This document shows, piece by piece, positions 1 to 5,829 of a stretch of 7,637 nucleotides of DNA. The notes below the pieces were generated by a model. It made no database searches. It had not been told where the DNA came from and was given only the letters and a program-made list of their open reading frames with translations. The stretch lies in contig JAKCEJ010000135.1 of the NCBI GenBank assembly GCA_021838065.1, positions 1 to 7,637 of the forward strand. The letters run 5' to 3'. The number at the start of each line of letters is the position of its first letter. Positions within the stretch are counted from its first letter, which is position 1. This DNA is from Pseudomonadota bacterium. GTDB lineage: Bacteria > Pseudomonadota > Gammaproteobacteria > Steroidobacterales > Steroidobacteraceae. Made by a program: the position numbers and the translations under genes.

Positions 1-82
1 GCTGCCCGGCGCAGTACTTGCGCCACGCCTCGAGGTACATCCGGCGCAGCTGCTCACGGTTCTGGTGGGCGAAGACGGGCAT
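1..82 (-). CDS. DUF1841-family protein, N-terminal 27 codons only (continues beyond window)
   Basis: An ATG at 82-80 opens a frame that runs off the left edge. The 27 visible residues begin MPVFAHQNREQLRRMYLEAW and continue RKYCAGQ. From memory, the REQLRRMYLEAWRK stretch is the typical start of the DUF1841 family, small cytoplasmic proteobacterial proteins of unknown function that are often encoded next to nth. The start lies 5 bases after the nth stop codon, so the gene is very probably the next cistron of the metG-rnfB-nth operon. There is no clear Shine-Dalgarno sequence ahead of the ATG, only the GC-rich end of nth, so translation may be coupled to nth. No biochemical role can be given. 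The family call rests on a short N-terminal match and would be settled by the rest of the sequence. Confidence 0.7.
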   Translation of the reverse strand, partial: MPVFAHQNREQLRRMYLEAWRKYCAGQ

Positions 83-87
83 GGGGC

Positions 88-780
88 TCAGCCGGCCGCG
101 CGGCGGCGGCGCGCGAGCCGGGCCGCCGGCCGCCGCGCCGGCGCCGCCGCGGCGCTCTTATGAGGATACTCGCACAGATCCGCGAGGATGCAGCCGGAGC
201 AGTGCGGCGCGCGGGCCGTGCAGACGTAGCGCCCGTGCAGGAGCAGCCAGTGGTGCGCATCGCGCTTGAACTCAGCCGGCGTGTTGCGCGCGAGGGCCTG
301 TTCCACTGCGAGCGGCGTGCGCCCGGGCGCGAGCCCGGTGCGGTTGGCCACGCGGAAGATGTGCGTATCGACGGCGATCTGCTCCTCGCCAAACACGATG
401 TTGAGGATGATGCTCGCGGTCTTGCGCCCGACCCCCGGCAGCGCCTCGAGCGCAGCGCGCTCGCCGGGCACCTCGCCGCCGTGGCGCTCGAGGATCTGGC
501 GGCTCAGGCCGATGAGGTTGCGCGATTTGGCGTTGTAGAGCCCGACGGAGCGCAGATAGGGTTTGACGCCCTCGACGCCGAGCTCGACCAGCGCGCGCGG
601 GGTATTGGCGAGGGGAAACAGCTTGCTCGTGGCCGCGTTGACGCTCTTGTCCGTCGTGTGCGCCGAGAGCATCACCGCCACCAGCAGCTCGAACGGAGTC
701 GTGTACTCAAGCTCACTGCGCGGGGCGGGATTGGCGGCGCGCAGGCGTCGGTACAAGGCGCGGCGGGTGGCCGGGTGCAT
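88..780 (-). CDS. nth: Endonuclease III (DNA glycosylase/AP lyase, 4Fe-4S)
   Basis: A 230-residue base-excision-repair enzyme that removes oxidised pyrimidines from DNA and cleaves the abasic site. The helix-hairpin-helix LPGVGRKTA is at residues 114-122 with the catalytic lysine K120, followed by IAVDTHIFRV with the catalytic aspartate D138. The iron-sulfur loop cysteines are C187, C194, C197 and C203. All of these fall at the same numbers as in the E. coli enzyme as I recall it, which supports the ATG at 780 as start. That ATG has GGAG at 793-790, 9 bases upstream, inside the end of rnfB; the two genes are 5 bases apart. Two oddities: residue 41 is His (LSAHTTDKSVN) where E. coli has the DNA-intercalating Gln, and the last 20 or so residues form an Ala/Arg/Pro-rich tail beyond the usual end of about 211 residues. 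The frame stays open far upstream into metG, but that part is a shadow without family resemblance. Confidence 0.97.
   Translation of the reverse strand: MHPATRRALYRRLRAANPAPRSELEYTTPFELLVAVMLSAHTTDKSVNAATSKLFPLANTPRALVELGVEGVKPYLRSVGLYNAKSRNLIGLSRQILERHGGEVPGERAALEALPGVGRKTASIILNIVFGEEQIAVDTHIFRVANRTGLAPGRTPLAVEQALARNTPAEFKRDAHHWLLLHGRYVCTARAPHCSGCILADLCEYPHKSAAAAPARRPAARLARRRRAAG
103..150 (-). repeat. Long GC-only inverted repeat in the 3' end of nth
   Basis: Bases 103-112 (GCGGCGGCGC) and 141-150 (GCGCCGCCGC) are perfect reverse complements separated by 28 bases. The surrounding stretch 91-155 has only one base that is not G or C (an A at 116). In the transcript this would form a strong stem just before the nth stop codon and the DUF1841 start. 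There is no U-tract, so it is not a standard terminator. It may simply reflect the Ala/Arg-rich C-terminal tail encoded here. Confidence 0.35.
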
Positions 781-785
781 CGCAG

Positions 786-1328
786 TCAGCTCCGGCCGGG
801 CGTTGTGCCCGCCAGGCCCTTGCGCGTTGCAAGCAGCGCGGCACGCTCGCTTGCGCGCCGCTCGAGCCGTGCCGTGTGCGCTGCATAGCGCAGACGGTTG
901 GCGGTCGGCTCGGGCGCCGGAGGCGCCGGGCGTGGCGCCAGGGTGATGCACTCGACCGGGCACGGCGCGAGGCACAGCTCGCAGCCGGTGCACAGCTCGG
1001 CGACCACGGTGTGCATGCGCTTGCGCGCTCCGATGATGGCATCGACCGGGCACGGCGGCAGGCACTTGGCGCAGCCGATGCAGGCCTGCTCGTCGATGCG
1101 GGCAATGAGCGGCGGCCCTTCGGTTCCGTTGGCGGGATTCAGGGGCAGCGGCACGCGCGACAGCAGCGCCGCGAGCCGCCCGATCACGGCCGCGCCCCCG
1201 GGCGGGCACTGATTGATCTCGGCTTCGCCGCGCGCGATGGCCTGCGCATACGGGCGGCAGCCCGCGTAGCCGCAGCGCGCGCACTGCGTCTGCGGCAGCA
1301 GAGCCTCGATGGCCTCGACCTGATTCAC
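786..1328 (-). CDS. rnfB: RnfB-type soluble ferredoxin (one four-Cys N-terminal cluster domain plus 2x[4Fe-4S])
   Basis: A 180-residue iron-sulfur protein of the RnfB/RsxB family. The N-terminal 4Fe-4S domain has C16, C19, C24 and C41 in LPQTQCARCGYAGCRPYAQA and the following NQCPPGG. A bacterial two-cluster ferredoxin domain follows: CIGCAKCLPPCP (C83, C86, C89, C93) and CTGCELCLAPCP (C113, C116, C119, C123). The tail from about 131 is Pro- then Arg/Ala-rich and probably helical. Classical RnfB starts with a membrane helix; here the protein begins about ten residues before the LPQTQC motif, so it lacks the anchor and should be cytosolic. No other rnf genes are adjacent. The start is a GTG at 1328. 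The metG stop codon is in the same frame seven codons earlier and nothing between can initiate, so the start cannot be earlier. No strong ribosome-binding site precedes it. The role is electron transfer; the partner is unknown, with Nth or cluster maintenance only a guess from position. Confidence 0.92.
   Translation of the reverse strand: MNQVEAIEALLPQTQCARCGYAGCRPYAQAIARGEAEINQCPPGGAAVIGRLAALLSRVPLPLNPANGTEGPPLIARIDEQACIGCAKCLPPCPVDAIIGARKRMHTVVAELCTGCELCLAPCPVECITLAPRPAPPAPEPTANRLRYAAHTARLERRASERAALLATRKGLAGTTPGRS
790..793 (-). promoter_or_regulatory. Shine-Dalgarno for nth
   Basis: GGAG on the minus strand, 9 bases before the nth ATG at 780 and inside the last codons of rnfB. It fixes the nth start and points to translational coupling of rnfB and nth. 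Confidence 0.65.
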
Positions 1329-1346
1329 GGCGGCAGTGCGGTGAGC

Positions 1347-3428
1347 TCAGCTGATGCGCATGCCCGGGGCGGCGCCCGCATCGGGCGTGAGCAGAAACGG
1401 CCCGCCGGCGGGCCCGCTCGCGGCGAGCACCATGCCCTCGGAGACCCCGAACTTCATCTTGCGCGGCGCGAGGTTCGCCACCATCACGGTCAGGCGGCCG
1501 ACGAGTGTGGCCGGGTCGTACGCGGACTTGATGCCCGCGAACACGGTGCGTGTCTCGGTGCCCAGATCGAGCGTGAGGCGCAGCAGCTTGTCGGCGCCGG
1601 CGACCTGCTCGGCCGCCGCAATGCGCGCCACGCGCAGATCGATCTGCTTGAACTGGTCGATGGAAATCGTCGCGGGCGCATCGCTCACGGTGGCGGCGGC
1701 GGCGGGCGGCTTCGGGGCGGCCGGCGCGGAGGTCTCGGACACGGTCTTCTCCTGAGGTTCGAGCAGCGCATCGAGCTGTTTGGGATCGACGCGCGTCATG
1801 AGGTGCTGGTAGGGATTGATGCGCCGCGGCGGCGCGAGCGCATCGGCGAAGGTTAGCGCCCGGTCGAGCCCGAACAGCTCGCGCGCCACCCGCTCGGCCA
1901 GTGCCGGCAGCACGGGGGCCAGCAGGCAGGTGAGGGTCTTGAAGCCATAGAGCGCCCGGGCGCAGCTGTCCTGCAGCGCCTCGCGCCGGCCAGGATCCTT
2001 GGCGAGCACCCAGGGCTGGCGTGCGTCGAATTCCTGGTTCAGCCGGTCGGCGAACGCCATGATCTCGCGCATCGCGCGGCCGAACTCGCGCGCGGCATAG
2101 CTCGAGCGGACCTGCTCGAGCAATTCCCGCGCGCGCTGCGTCAGCTCCTCGGTCCCGGACGGGTACTCGAGCACGCCCTCGAAGTGACGGGTGATGAAGC
2201 TCGCCGCGCGGCTGGCGATGTTGACGTACTTGCCGATCAGATCGCTGTTGATCCGGGCGATGAAGTCCGCGGGATTGAAATCCAGGTCCTCGACGGCGGC
2301 ATTGAGCTTGGCGGCGATGTAGTAGCGCAGCCATTCGGGGTTCATGCCGAGCTCGAGGTAGCGCAGCGGACTGATGCCGGTGCCGCGCGACTTGGACATC
2401 TTCTCGCCCGAGACGGTGATGAAGCCGTGCACGTGGACGTTGTCCGGCACCCGGTAGGGGGCGCCCGCGAAATGCAGCATCGCGGGCCAGAACAGCGTGT
2501 GGAAGTAGATGATGTCCTTGCCGATGAAGTGCACCTGGCGCGTATCGGGGGCGCCGAGGAAGGCCTCGAACGAGCGCGTCTCGCCGTTGGCGCGCGCCTT
2601 GCCGCTGTCGAAGTAGCTCTTCAGCGCCGCGAGATAGCCGATTGGCGCATCGAGCCACACGTAGAAGAACTTCCCGGGCGCATCCGGAATGGGGATGCCG
2701 AAGTAGGGCGCATCGCGCGAGATGTCCCAGTCCCCGAGCGCCTGCTCGCCCTTGCCCGAGAGCCATTCGCGCGCCTTGTTGGCGACCTGCGGCTGCACGT
2801 GGCCGGCAACGGCGAGCCAGTCCTGCAGAAACTCGACGCAGCGCGGGTCGGAGAGCCTGAAGAAGAAATGATCCGAGGTCTTGAGCACGGGCTTCGCGCC
2901 GGTGAGGGCCGAGTACGGCTCGATGAGCTCGGTCGGCGCGTACACGCTGCCGCAGACCTCGCAGGCGTCCCCGTACTGGTCCTTGGCGTGGCACTTGGGG
3001 CACTCGCCCTTGAGGTAGCGGTCGGCGAGGAACATGCCCTTGACGGGGTCGAAGAACTGCTCGATCGGCTTGCGATAGATCAGGCCGGCGGCCTTCAGGC
3101 GCCGGTAGATGTCCTGTGAGAGCGCGGTGTTCTCGCCCGAGTGGGTCGAGTGCCAGTGGTCGAAGCCGATGTGAAAGCCCTCCAGGTAGCGCCCGCGGCC
3201 TGCGGCGATGCGCGCCACCAGGGCCTCGGGGCTCACGTGCTCGGCTTCGGCCTTGAGCATGATGGGCGCCCCGTGCGCGTCGTCGGCGCCGACGAAATGC
3301 ACCTGCCTGCCCTGCAGGCGCTCGAAGCGCACCCAGATGTCGGCCTGGATGTACTCCATGATGTGCCCGATGTGGAACGGGCCGTTCGCGTAGGGCAGCG
3401 CGGTGGTGACGAAGAATGTCTCGCTCAT
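1347..3428 (-). CDS. metG: Methionyl-tRNA synthetase, long form with C-terminal tRNA-binding domain
   Basis: A 693-residue class I aminoacyl-tRNA synthetase that activates methionine with ATP and charges tRNA-Met for initiation and elongation. The Rossmann fold opens with TTALPYANGPFHIGH, the HIGH signature at 19-22. The zinc knuckle is CPKC...CEVC with C143, C146, C156 and C159. The second signature KMSKS is at 343-347 in SGEKMSKSRGTG. The anticodon-binding helical domain covers roughly 390-545. A disordered Ala/Pro linker (about 560-588) leads to an EMAP-II/Trbp111-like dimerisation and tRNA-binding domain from about 590 to the end (DQFKQIDLRVARI, then LAPRKMKFGVSEGM). Length and order match the E. 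coli-type enzyme of about 677 residues. The ATG at 3428 is natural because the family starts just before TTALPYANG. No Shine-Dalgarno is evident; a TAAAAT box lies 6 bases upstream. It appears to head the metG-rnfB-nth-DUF1841 operon. Confidence 0.98.
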   Translation of the reverse strand: MSETFFVTTALPYANGPFHIGHIMEYIQADIWVRFERLQGRQVHFVGADDAHGAPIMLKAEAEHVSPEALVARIAAGRGRYLEGFHIGFDHWHSTHSGENTALSQDIYRRLKAAGLIYRKPIEQFFDPVKGMFLADRYLKGECPKCHAKDQYGDACEVCGSVYAPTELIEPYSALTGAKPVLKTSDHFFFRLSDPRCVEFLQDWLAVAGHVQPQVANKAREWLSGKGEQALGDWDISRDAPYFGIPIPDAPGKFFYVWLDAPIGYLAALKSYFDSGKARANGETRSFEAFLGAPDTRQVHFIGKDIIYFHTLFWPAMLHFAGAPYRVPDNVHVHGFITVSGEKMSKSRGTGISPLRYLELGMNPEWLRYYIAAKLNAAVEDLDFNPADFIARINSDLIGKYVNIASRAASFITRHFEGVLEYPSGTEELTQRARELLEQVRSSYAAREFGRAMREIMAFADRLNQEFDARQPWVLAKDPGRREALQDSCARALYGFKTLTCLLAPVLPALAERVARELFGLDRALTFADALAPPRRINPYQHLMTRVDPKQLDALLEPQEKTVSETSAPAAPKPPAAAATVSDAPATISIDQFKQIDLRVARIAAAEQVAGADKLLRLTLDLGTETRTVFAGIKSAYDPATLVGRLTVMVANLAPRKMKFGVSEGMVLAASGPAGGPFLLTPDAGAAPGMRIS

Positions 3429-3434
3429 CCGGCG

Positions 3435-3440
3435 ATTTTA
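3435..3440 (-). promoter_or_regulatory. Candidate -10 box for metG, implying a leaderless or very short leader
   Basis: TAAAAT on the minus strand, five of six matches to TATAAT, ends 6 bases before the metG ATG. It stands out because the surroundings are almost entirely G and C. No good -35 is seen 16-18 bases upstream: the best, CTGTCG with an 18-base spacer, matches TTGACA at three positions. If used, transcription would begin at or near the A of the ATG, which would fit the missing Shine-Dalgarno sequence. Confidence 0.3.
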
Positions 3441-3501
3441 CCGGGTGCGGCTGTGCCGCGACAGCAGCACACGTCCGGGGCGGCTGCCCGGCACTGCGGA
3501 A

Positions 3502-3525
3502 CGCCCGGTGTGTCGCCTCCGGGCG
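3502..3525 (-). terminator. GC-rich hairpin after the second pilus ATPase (possible terminator)
   Basis: CGCCCGG at 3502-3508 and CCGGGCG at 3519-3525 form a perfect 7-bp stem with a 10-base loop, starting 4 bases after the stop codon of the upstream ATPase gene. The position suits transcription termination between the pilus and metG units. No run of U follows, so a standard intrinsic terminator is not shown. A second small stem, GCGGC/GCCGC at 3447-3451 and 3455-3459, lies closer to metG. Confidence 0.3.
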
Positions 3526-3529
3526 GTGC

Positions 3530-4591
3530 TCAGCCGGCGTCCTTCAGCCCTTCGAAGCGCGTCTTGTTGATGGCTTTGTTGTAGGCCTCGCGGGGACTGA
3601 TGAGGCGCTGCTCGAGCAGCTGTTGGATTGCCGAGTCCATGGTGCGCATGCCGAACTGGGCCCCCGATTGCATGGTGTTCTCGAGCTGATCGAGCTTGCC
3701 CTGGCGGATCAGGCTCGCCGCGGCCGGCGTGTTGATCAGGATCTCGAGCGCCGCGACCCGGCCCTGGCGGTCGGCGCGCTGCAGCAGCTGCTGGGAGATG
3801 ACCCCGCGCAGCGAGGTCGAGAGCATCGCCCGCACGTGCGACTGCTTGTCGGACGGGAAGACATTGACCATGCGGTCGACGGTCTGCGCCGCGCCGTTGG
3901 TGTGCAGCGTGCCCATCACCAGAATGCCGGTCTCGGCCGCGGTCACCGCGATGCTCATGGTCTCCAGATCGCGCAACTCGCCGACCAGGATGACGTCCGG
4001 ATCCTCGCGCAGCGCCGAGTGCAGCGCGGCGGCGAAGCTCTTGCTGTGCACGCCGATCTCGCGCTGGCTGACCAGGCAGCTCTTGCGCTGGTGCACGAAT
4101 TCGATCGGGTCCTCGATGGTGAGAATGTGGCCCTTCTCGCGCGTATTGATGTCATCGATCATCGCCGCGAGGGTGGTGGACTTGCCCGAGCCGGTCTTGC
4201 CCGTGACCAGCACCAGGCCGTTGTTGGCGCGGCACATCTGGGTGACCGAGGCGGGCATCTCGAGTTCCTCGAGGGTGAGCGCCGTGGACGGGATGGCGCG
4301 GAACACCGCTCCCATGCCGTTCAGCTGGCGCAGCACATTGACACGGAAGCGGCCGCGCTCGGGAATGGTGTAGGCGAAGTCGGCGCCGTCGTGCGCATCG
4401 AGGCGCTCCACGGCGAGCTTCGGCATGATCTCGTAGAGGGCCTGCCTGACGAATTCCTGGCCGAGCGGCCCGCCCTTCAGCGGCATCAGCTCCCCGTACA
4501 GGCGGATGCGCGGCGGCTCGCCGGCGATGAAGTGCAGGTCCGAGCCGCGCTTTTGCAGAATCTCGAGCAGCAGAGTGTCGACGCTCGCCAC
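3530..4591 (-). CDS. pilT: PilT-family type IV pilus retraction ATPase (second, downstream copy)
   Basis: A 353-residue hexameric cytoplasmic ATPase of the secretion/pilus ATPase superfamily, expected to power pilus depolymerisation and twitching. The N-terminal PAS-like domain contains RGSDLHFIAGEPP (15-27) and GRFRVNV (80-86). The motor domain has Walker A GKTGSGKST (131-139, K137), the Asp box ILTIEDPIEF (156-165), Walker B DVILVGELRD (199-208, glutamate E205) and the His box GTLHTN (227-232, H230). The C-terminal part has NTPAAASLIRQGKL, corresponding to the PilT AIRNLIRE region. The open frame extends back to 4855, but that part overlaps the upstream ATPase and resembles nothing. The GTG at 4591 is chosen because AAGGA lies 8 bases before it and homology starts there. 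It follows its paralogue by 11 bases. The usual His of the AETGH segment is Ile223. The sequence looks more PilT than PilU (ELRDLET, TAAETG). Confidence 0.93.
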   Translation of the reverse strand: MASVDTLLLEILQKRGSDLHFIAGEPPRIRLYGELMPLKGGPLGQEFVRQALYEIMPKLAVERLDAHDGADFAYTIPERGRFRVNVLRQLNGMGAVFRAIPSTALTLEELEMPASVTQMCRANNGLVLVTGKTGSGKSTTLAAMIDDINTREKGHILTIEDPIEFVHQRKSCLVSQREIGVHSKSFAAALHSALREDPDVILVGELRDLETMSIAVTAAETGILVMGTLHTNGAAQTVDRMVNVFPSDKQSHVRAMLSTSLRGVISQQLLQRADRQGRVAALEILINTPAAASLIRQGKLDQLENTMQSGAQFGMRTMDSAIQQLLEQRLISPREAYNKAINKTRFEGLKDAG

Positions 4592-4599
4592 GGTGCCGG

Positions 4600-4604
4600 T
4601 CCTT
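4600..4604 (-). promoter_or_regulatory. Shine-Dalgarno for the second pilus ATPase
   Basis: AAGGA on the minus strand overlaps the TAA stop of the upstream ATPase (TAAGGA) and stands 8 bases before a GTG at 4591. This decides the start of the downstream gene and indicates coupled translation of the two motors. Confidence 0.75.
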
Positions 4605-5706
4605 ACGCGCCGGCCATATCGGTCTTCGGCAGCAGATCGGCGTCGCTGACGAGCTTCTGGAAGGGGCGCTTGTCGCTGGCGTACACGTAGGCCTCGTCCG
4701 GATCGATCTCCCGCGCGTTCACGGCCGTCAGCAGCGCCTGATCGAGCAGCTGCATGCCGAGGTCGCGCCCGGTCTGCACCAGGCTCGGGATCTGGAAGGT
4801 CTGCTCGGTCTGGATGAGCTTGGCGATCGCGCGCGTCATCATCATCATCTCGCACACCGGCCGGCGGCCGCGCCGGTCGGGGGTCTTCACCAGCACCTGG
4901 GTGATCACCGCGAGCAGGCTCTGGGCGAGGAAGCTCTTGGTCTGCTCGCGCTGCTCGACCGGCAGCGCATCGACGATGCGGTCGACGGTCTTGACCGCGC
5001 TGGTGGTGTGCAGCGTGCCGAGCACCAGGTGGCCGGTCTCCGCCGCGGTCATCGCCATGGAGATGGTCTCGGCATCGCGCATCTCACCGACCAGGATCAC
5101 GTCCGGATCCTCGCGCATCGCCGCGCGCACGCCTTCGGCGAAGCTCGGGATGTGGGTGCCGAGCTCGCGCTGGATGACCTGGCTCATCTTGCTGCGGTGC
5201 ACCACCTCGATCGGGTCCTCGAGCGTGATGATGTTGAGTTTGCGCGTCTCGTTGAGCAGGTCGATCATCGCCGCGAGCGTGGTCGACTTGCCGGTGCCGG
5301 TCGCGCCGGTGACCAGGATCATGCCCTGGTGGTAGTCACAGAGCTTGGCGATCAGCGGCGGCAGGCCCATGGTCGCAAGCTGCGGCACCGAGGTGGGGAT
5401 GGCCCGGAAGGTGGCCCCGATGCCGGTGTCCTTGCGGAACACGTTGACGCGGAAGCGCCCGCCCTCGGCCGAAACGTAGGAAAAGTCGAGATCGTTCCCG
5501 GCATTGAACCGCTCCGCCTGCGAGGGCGTGAGGATCTCCGTGATGTAGCCCTCGAGTTCCGGCCCGCGCAGGTCGCGGAACTTGATCGGCAGCAGGTCGC
5601 CCTGCGTGCGCAGCATCGGCGGCACCCCGACGGCCAGATGCACGTCCGAGCAGCCTTGCTGCACGCCAAGCTTCAAAAAGGCATCGATACGGGCCAAAAG
5701 GGGCAC
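4603..5706 (-). CDS. PilT/PilU-family type IV pilus retraction ATPase (first, upstream copy)
   Basis: A 367-residue paralogue of the next gene, also a predicted hexameric retraction motor at the base of the type IV pilus. Visible motifs are QGCSDVHLAVGVPP (17-30), GGRFRVNVF (82-90), Walker A GATGTGKST (134-142, K140), the Asp box ITLEDPIEV (160-168), Walker B DVILVGEMRD (202-211, glutamate E208) and a full His box (AETGH with H226, GTLHTT with H233). Features recalling PilU are the GATGTGKST form of Walker A and the segment KTPDRRGRRPV (274-284); EMRDAETISMAMTAAETGH is PilT-like. I therefore give no pilT/pilU symbol. A C-terminal extension (YASDKRPFQKLV to the end) goes beyond typical PilT length. 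The start is a GTG at 5706, four residues longer than canonical PilT relative to the SD(L/V)H motif; there is no well-spaced Shine-Dalgarno, so a slightly later start is possible. Four consecutive Met (287-290) are encoded by a CAT repeat. Confidence 0.92.
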   Translation of the reverse strand: MPLLARIDAFLKLGVQQGCSDVHLAVGVPPMLRTQGDLLPIKFRDLRGPELEGYITEILTPSQAERFNAGNDLDFSYVSAEGGRFRVNVFRKDTGIGATFRAIPTSVPQLATMGLPPLIAKLCDYHQGMILVTGATGTGKSTTLAAMIDLLNETRKLNIITLEDPIEVVHRSKMSQVIQRELGTHIPSFAEGVRAAMREDPDVILVGEMRDAETISMAMTAAETGHLVLGTLHTTSAVKTVDRIVDALPVEQREQTKSFLAQSLLAVITQVLVKTPDRRGRRPVCEMMMMTRAIAKLIQTEQTFQIPSLVQTGRDLGMQLLDQALLTAVNAREIDPDEAYVYASDKRPFQKLVSDADLLPKTDMAGA

Positions 5707-5829
5707 TCCCGGGCCGGGTCCGAACCACTACTTTCGCGCCGCTTCTGTCAGAAAATCAACCGTATGCGCAGGAAACCTTGAGCTGCGGCACGTTACCGGG
5801 TGCCCGTCCAGCGGGCCGGGCCGCCCGGG
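5707..5829 (-). other. Intergenic region between kinase and pilus ATPases
   Basis: This 123-base gap holds a GC hairpin near the kinase end (see the separate entry) and a less GC-rich central part (about 5730-5765). On the minus strand TTGATT at 5759-5754 resembles a -35 box, but 17-18 bases further only CGAAAG or GAAAGT is found, a poor -10. A promoter for the ATPase pair is thus possible but not shown. No sigma-54 type GG/GC pair and no small gene was recognised. Confidence 0.4.
5796..5828 (-). terminator. GC-rich hairpin after the kinase gene (possible terminator)
   Basis: GCCCG at 5802-5806 and CGGGC at 5812-5816 form a 5-bp stem with a 5-base loop. It can be extended by CCGGG (5796-5800) pairing with CCCGG (5824-5828) across an internal bulge. 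It begins right after the kinase stop codon. No U-tract follows on the minus strand, so it could be a weak or factor-assisted stop, or only an mRNA 3'-end structure. Confidence 0.25.

Noticed and set aside
781..3003. Long open frame continuous upstream of nth, running through rnfB and much of metG in another frame
   Set aside because: It is Arg/Ala-rich with no family features until the Nth start at 780, while metG and rnfB in their own frame are unmistakable. It is a high-GC shadow.
3429..3529. T-box or SAM/methionine riboswitch ahead of metG
   Set aside because: The 101-base gap is too short and shows none of the conserved motifs; metG appears to have almost no leader.
3416..4690. Plus-strand open frame of more than 400 codons antisense to the pilus ATPase genes
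   Set aside because: It mirrors the codon positions of the opposite genes, is full of Arg/His/Asp/Leu without motifs, and has no Shine-Dalgarno. Similar plus-strand frames at 876-1856, 2184-3119, 5008-5781 and 5800-6762 are rejected for the same reason.
4592..4855. N-terminal extension of the downstream ATPase to an ATG at 4855
   Set aside because: The extra 88 codons overlap the upstream ATPase and read as low-complexity Asp/Arg/Ala; the GTG at 4591 has AAGGA at good spacing and begins exactly where PilT homology begins.
5707..5829. Sigma-54 promoter or small RNA gene between kinase and ATPases
   Set aside because: No TGGCAC/TTGC pair with correct spacing was found, and the only structure is a short GC hairpin without a U-tract.
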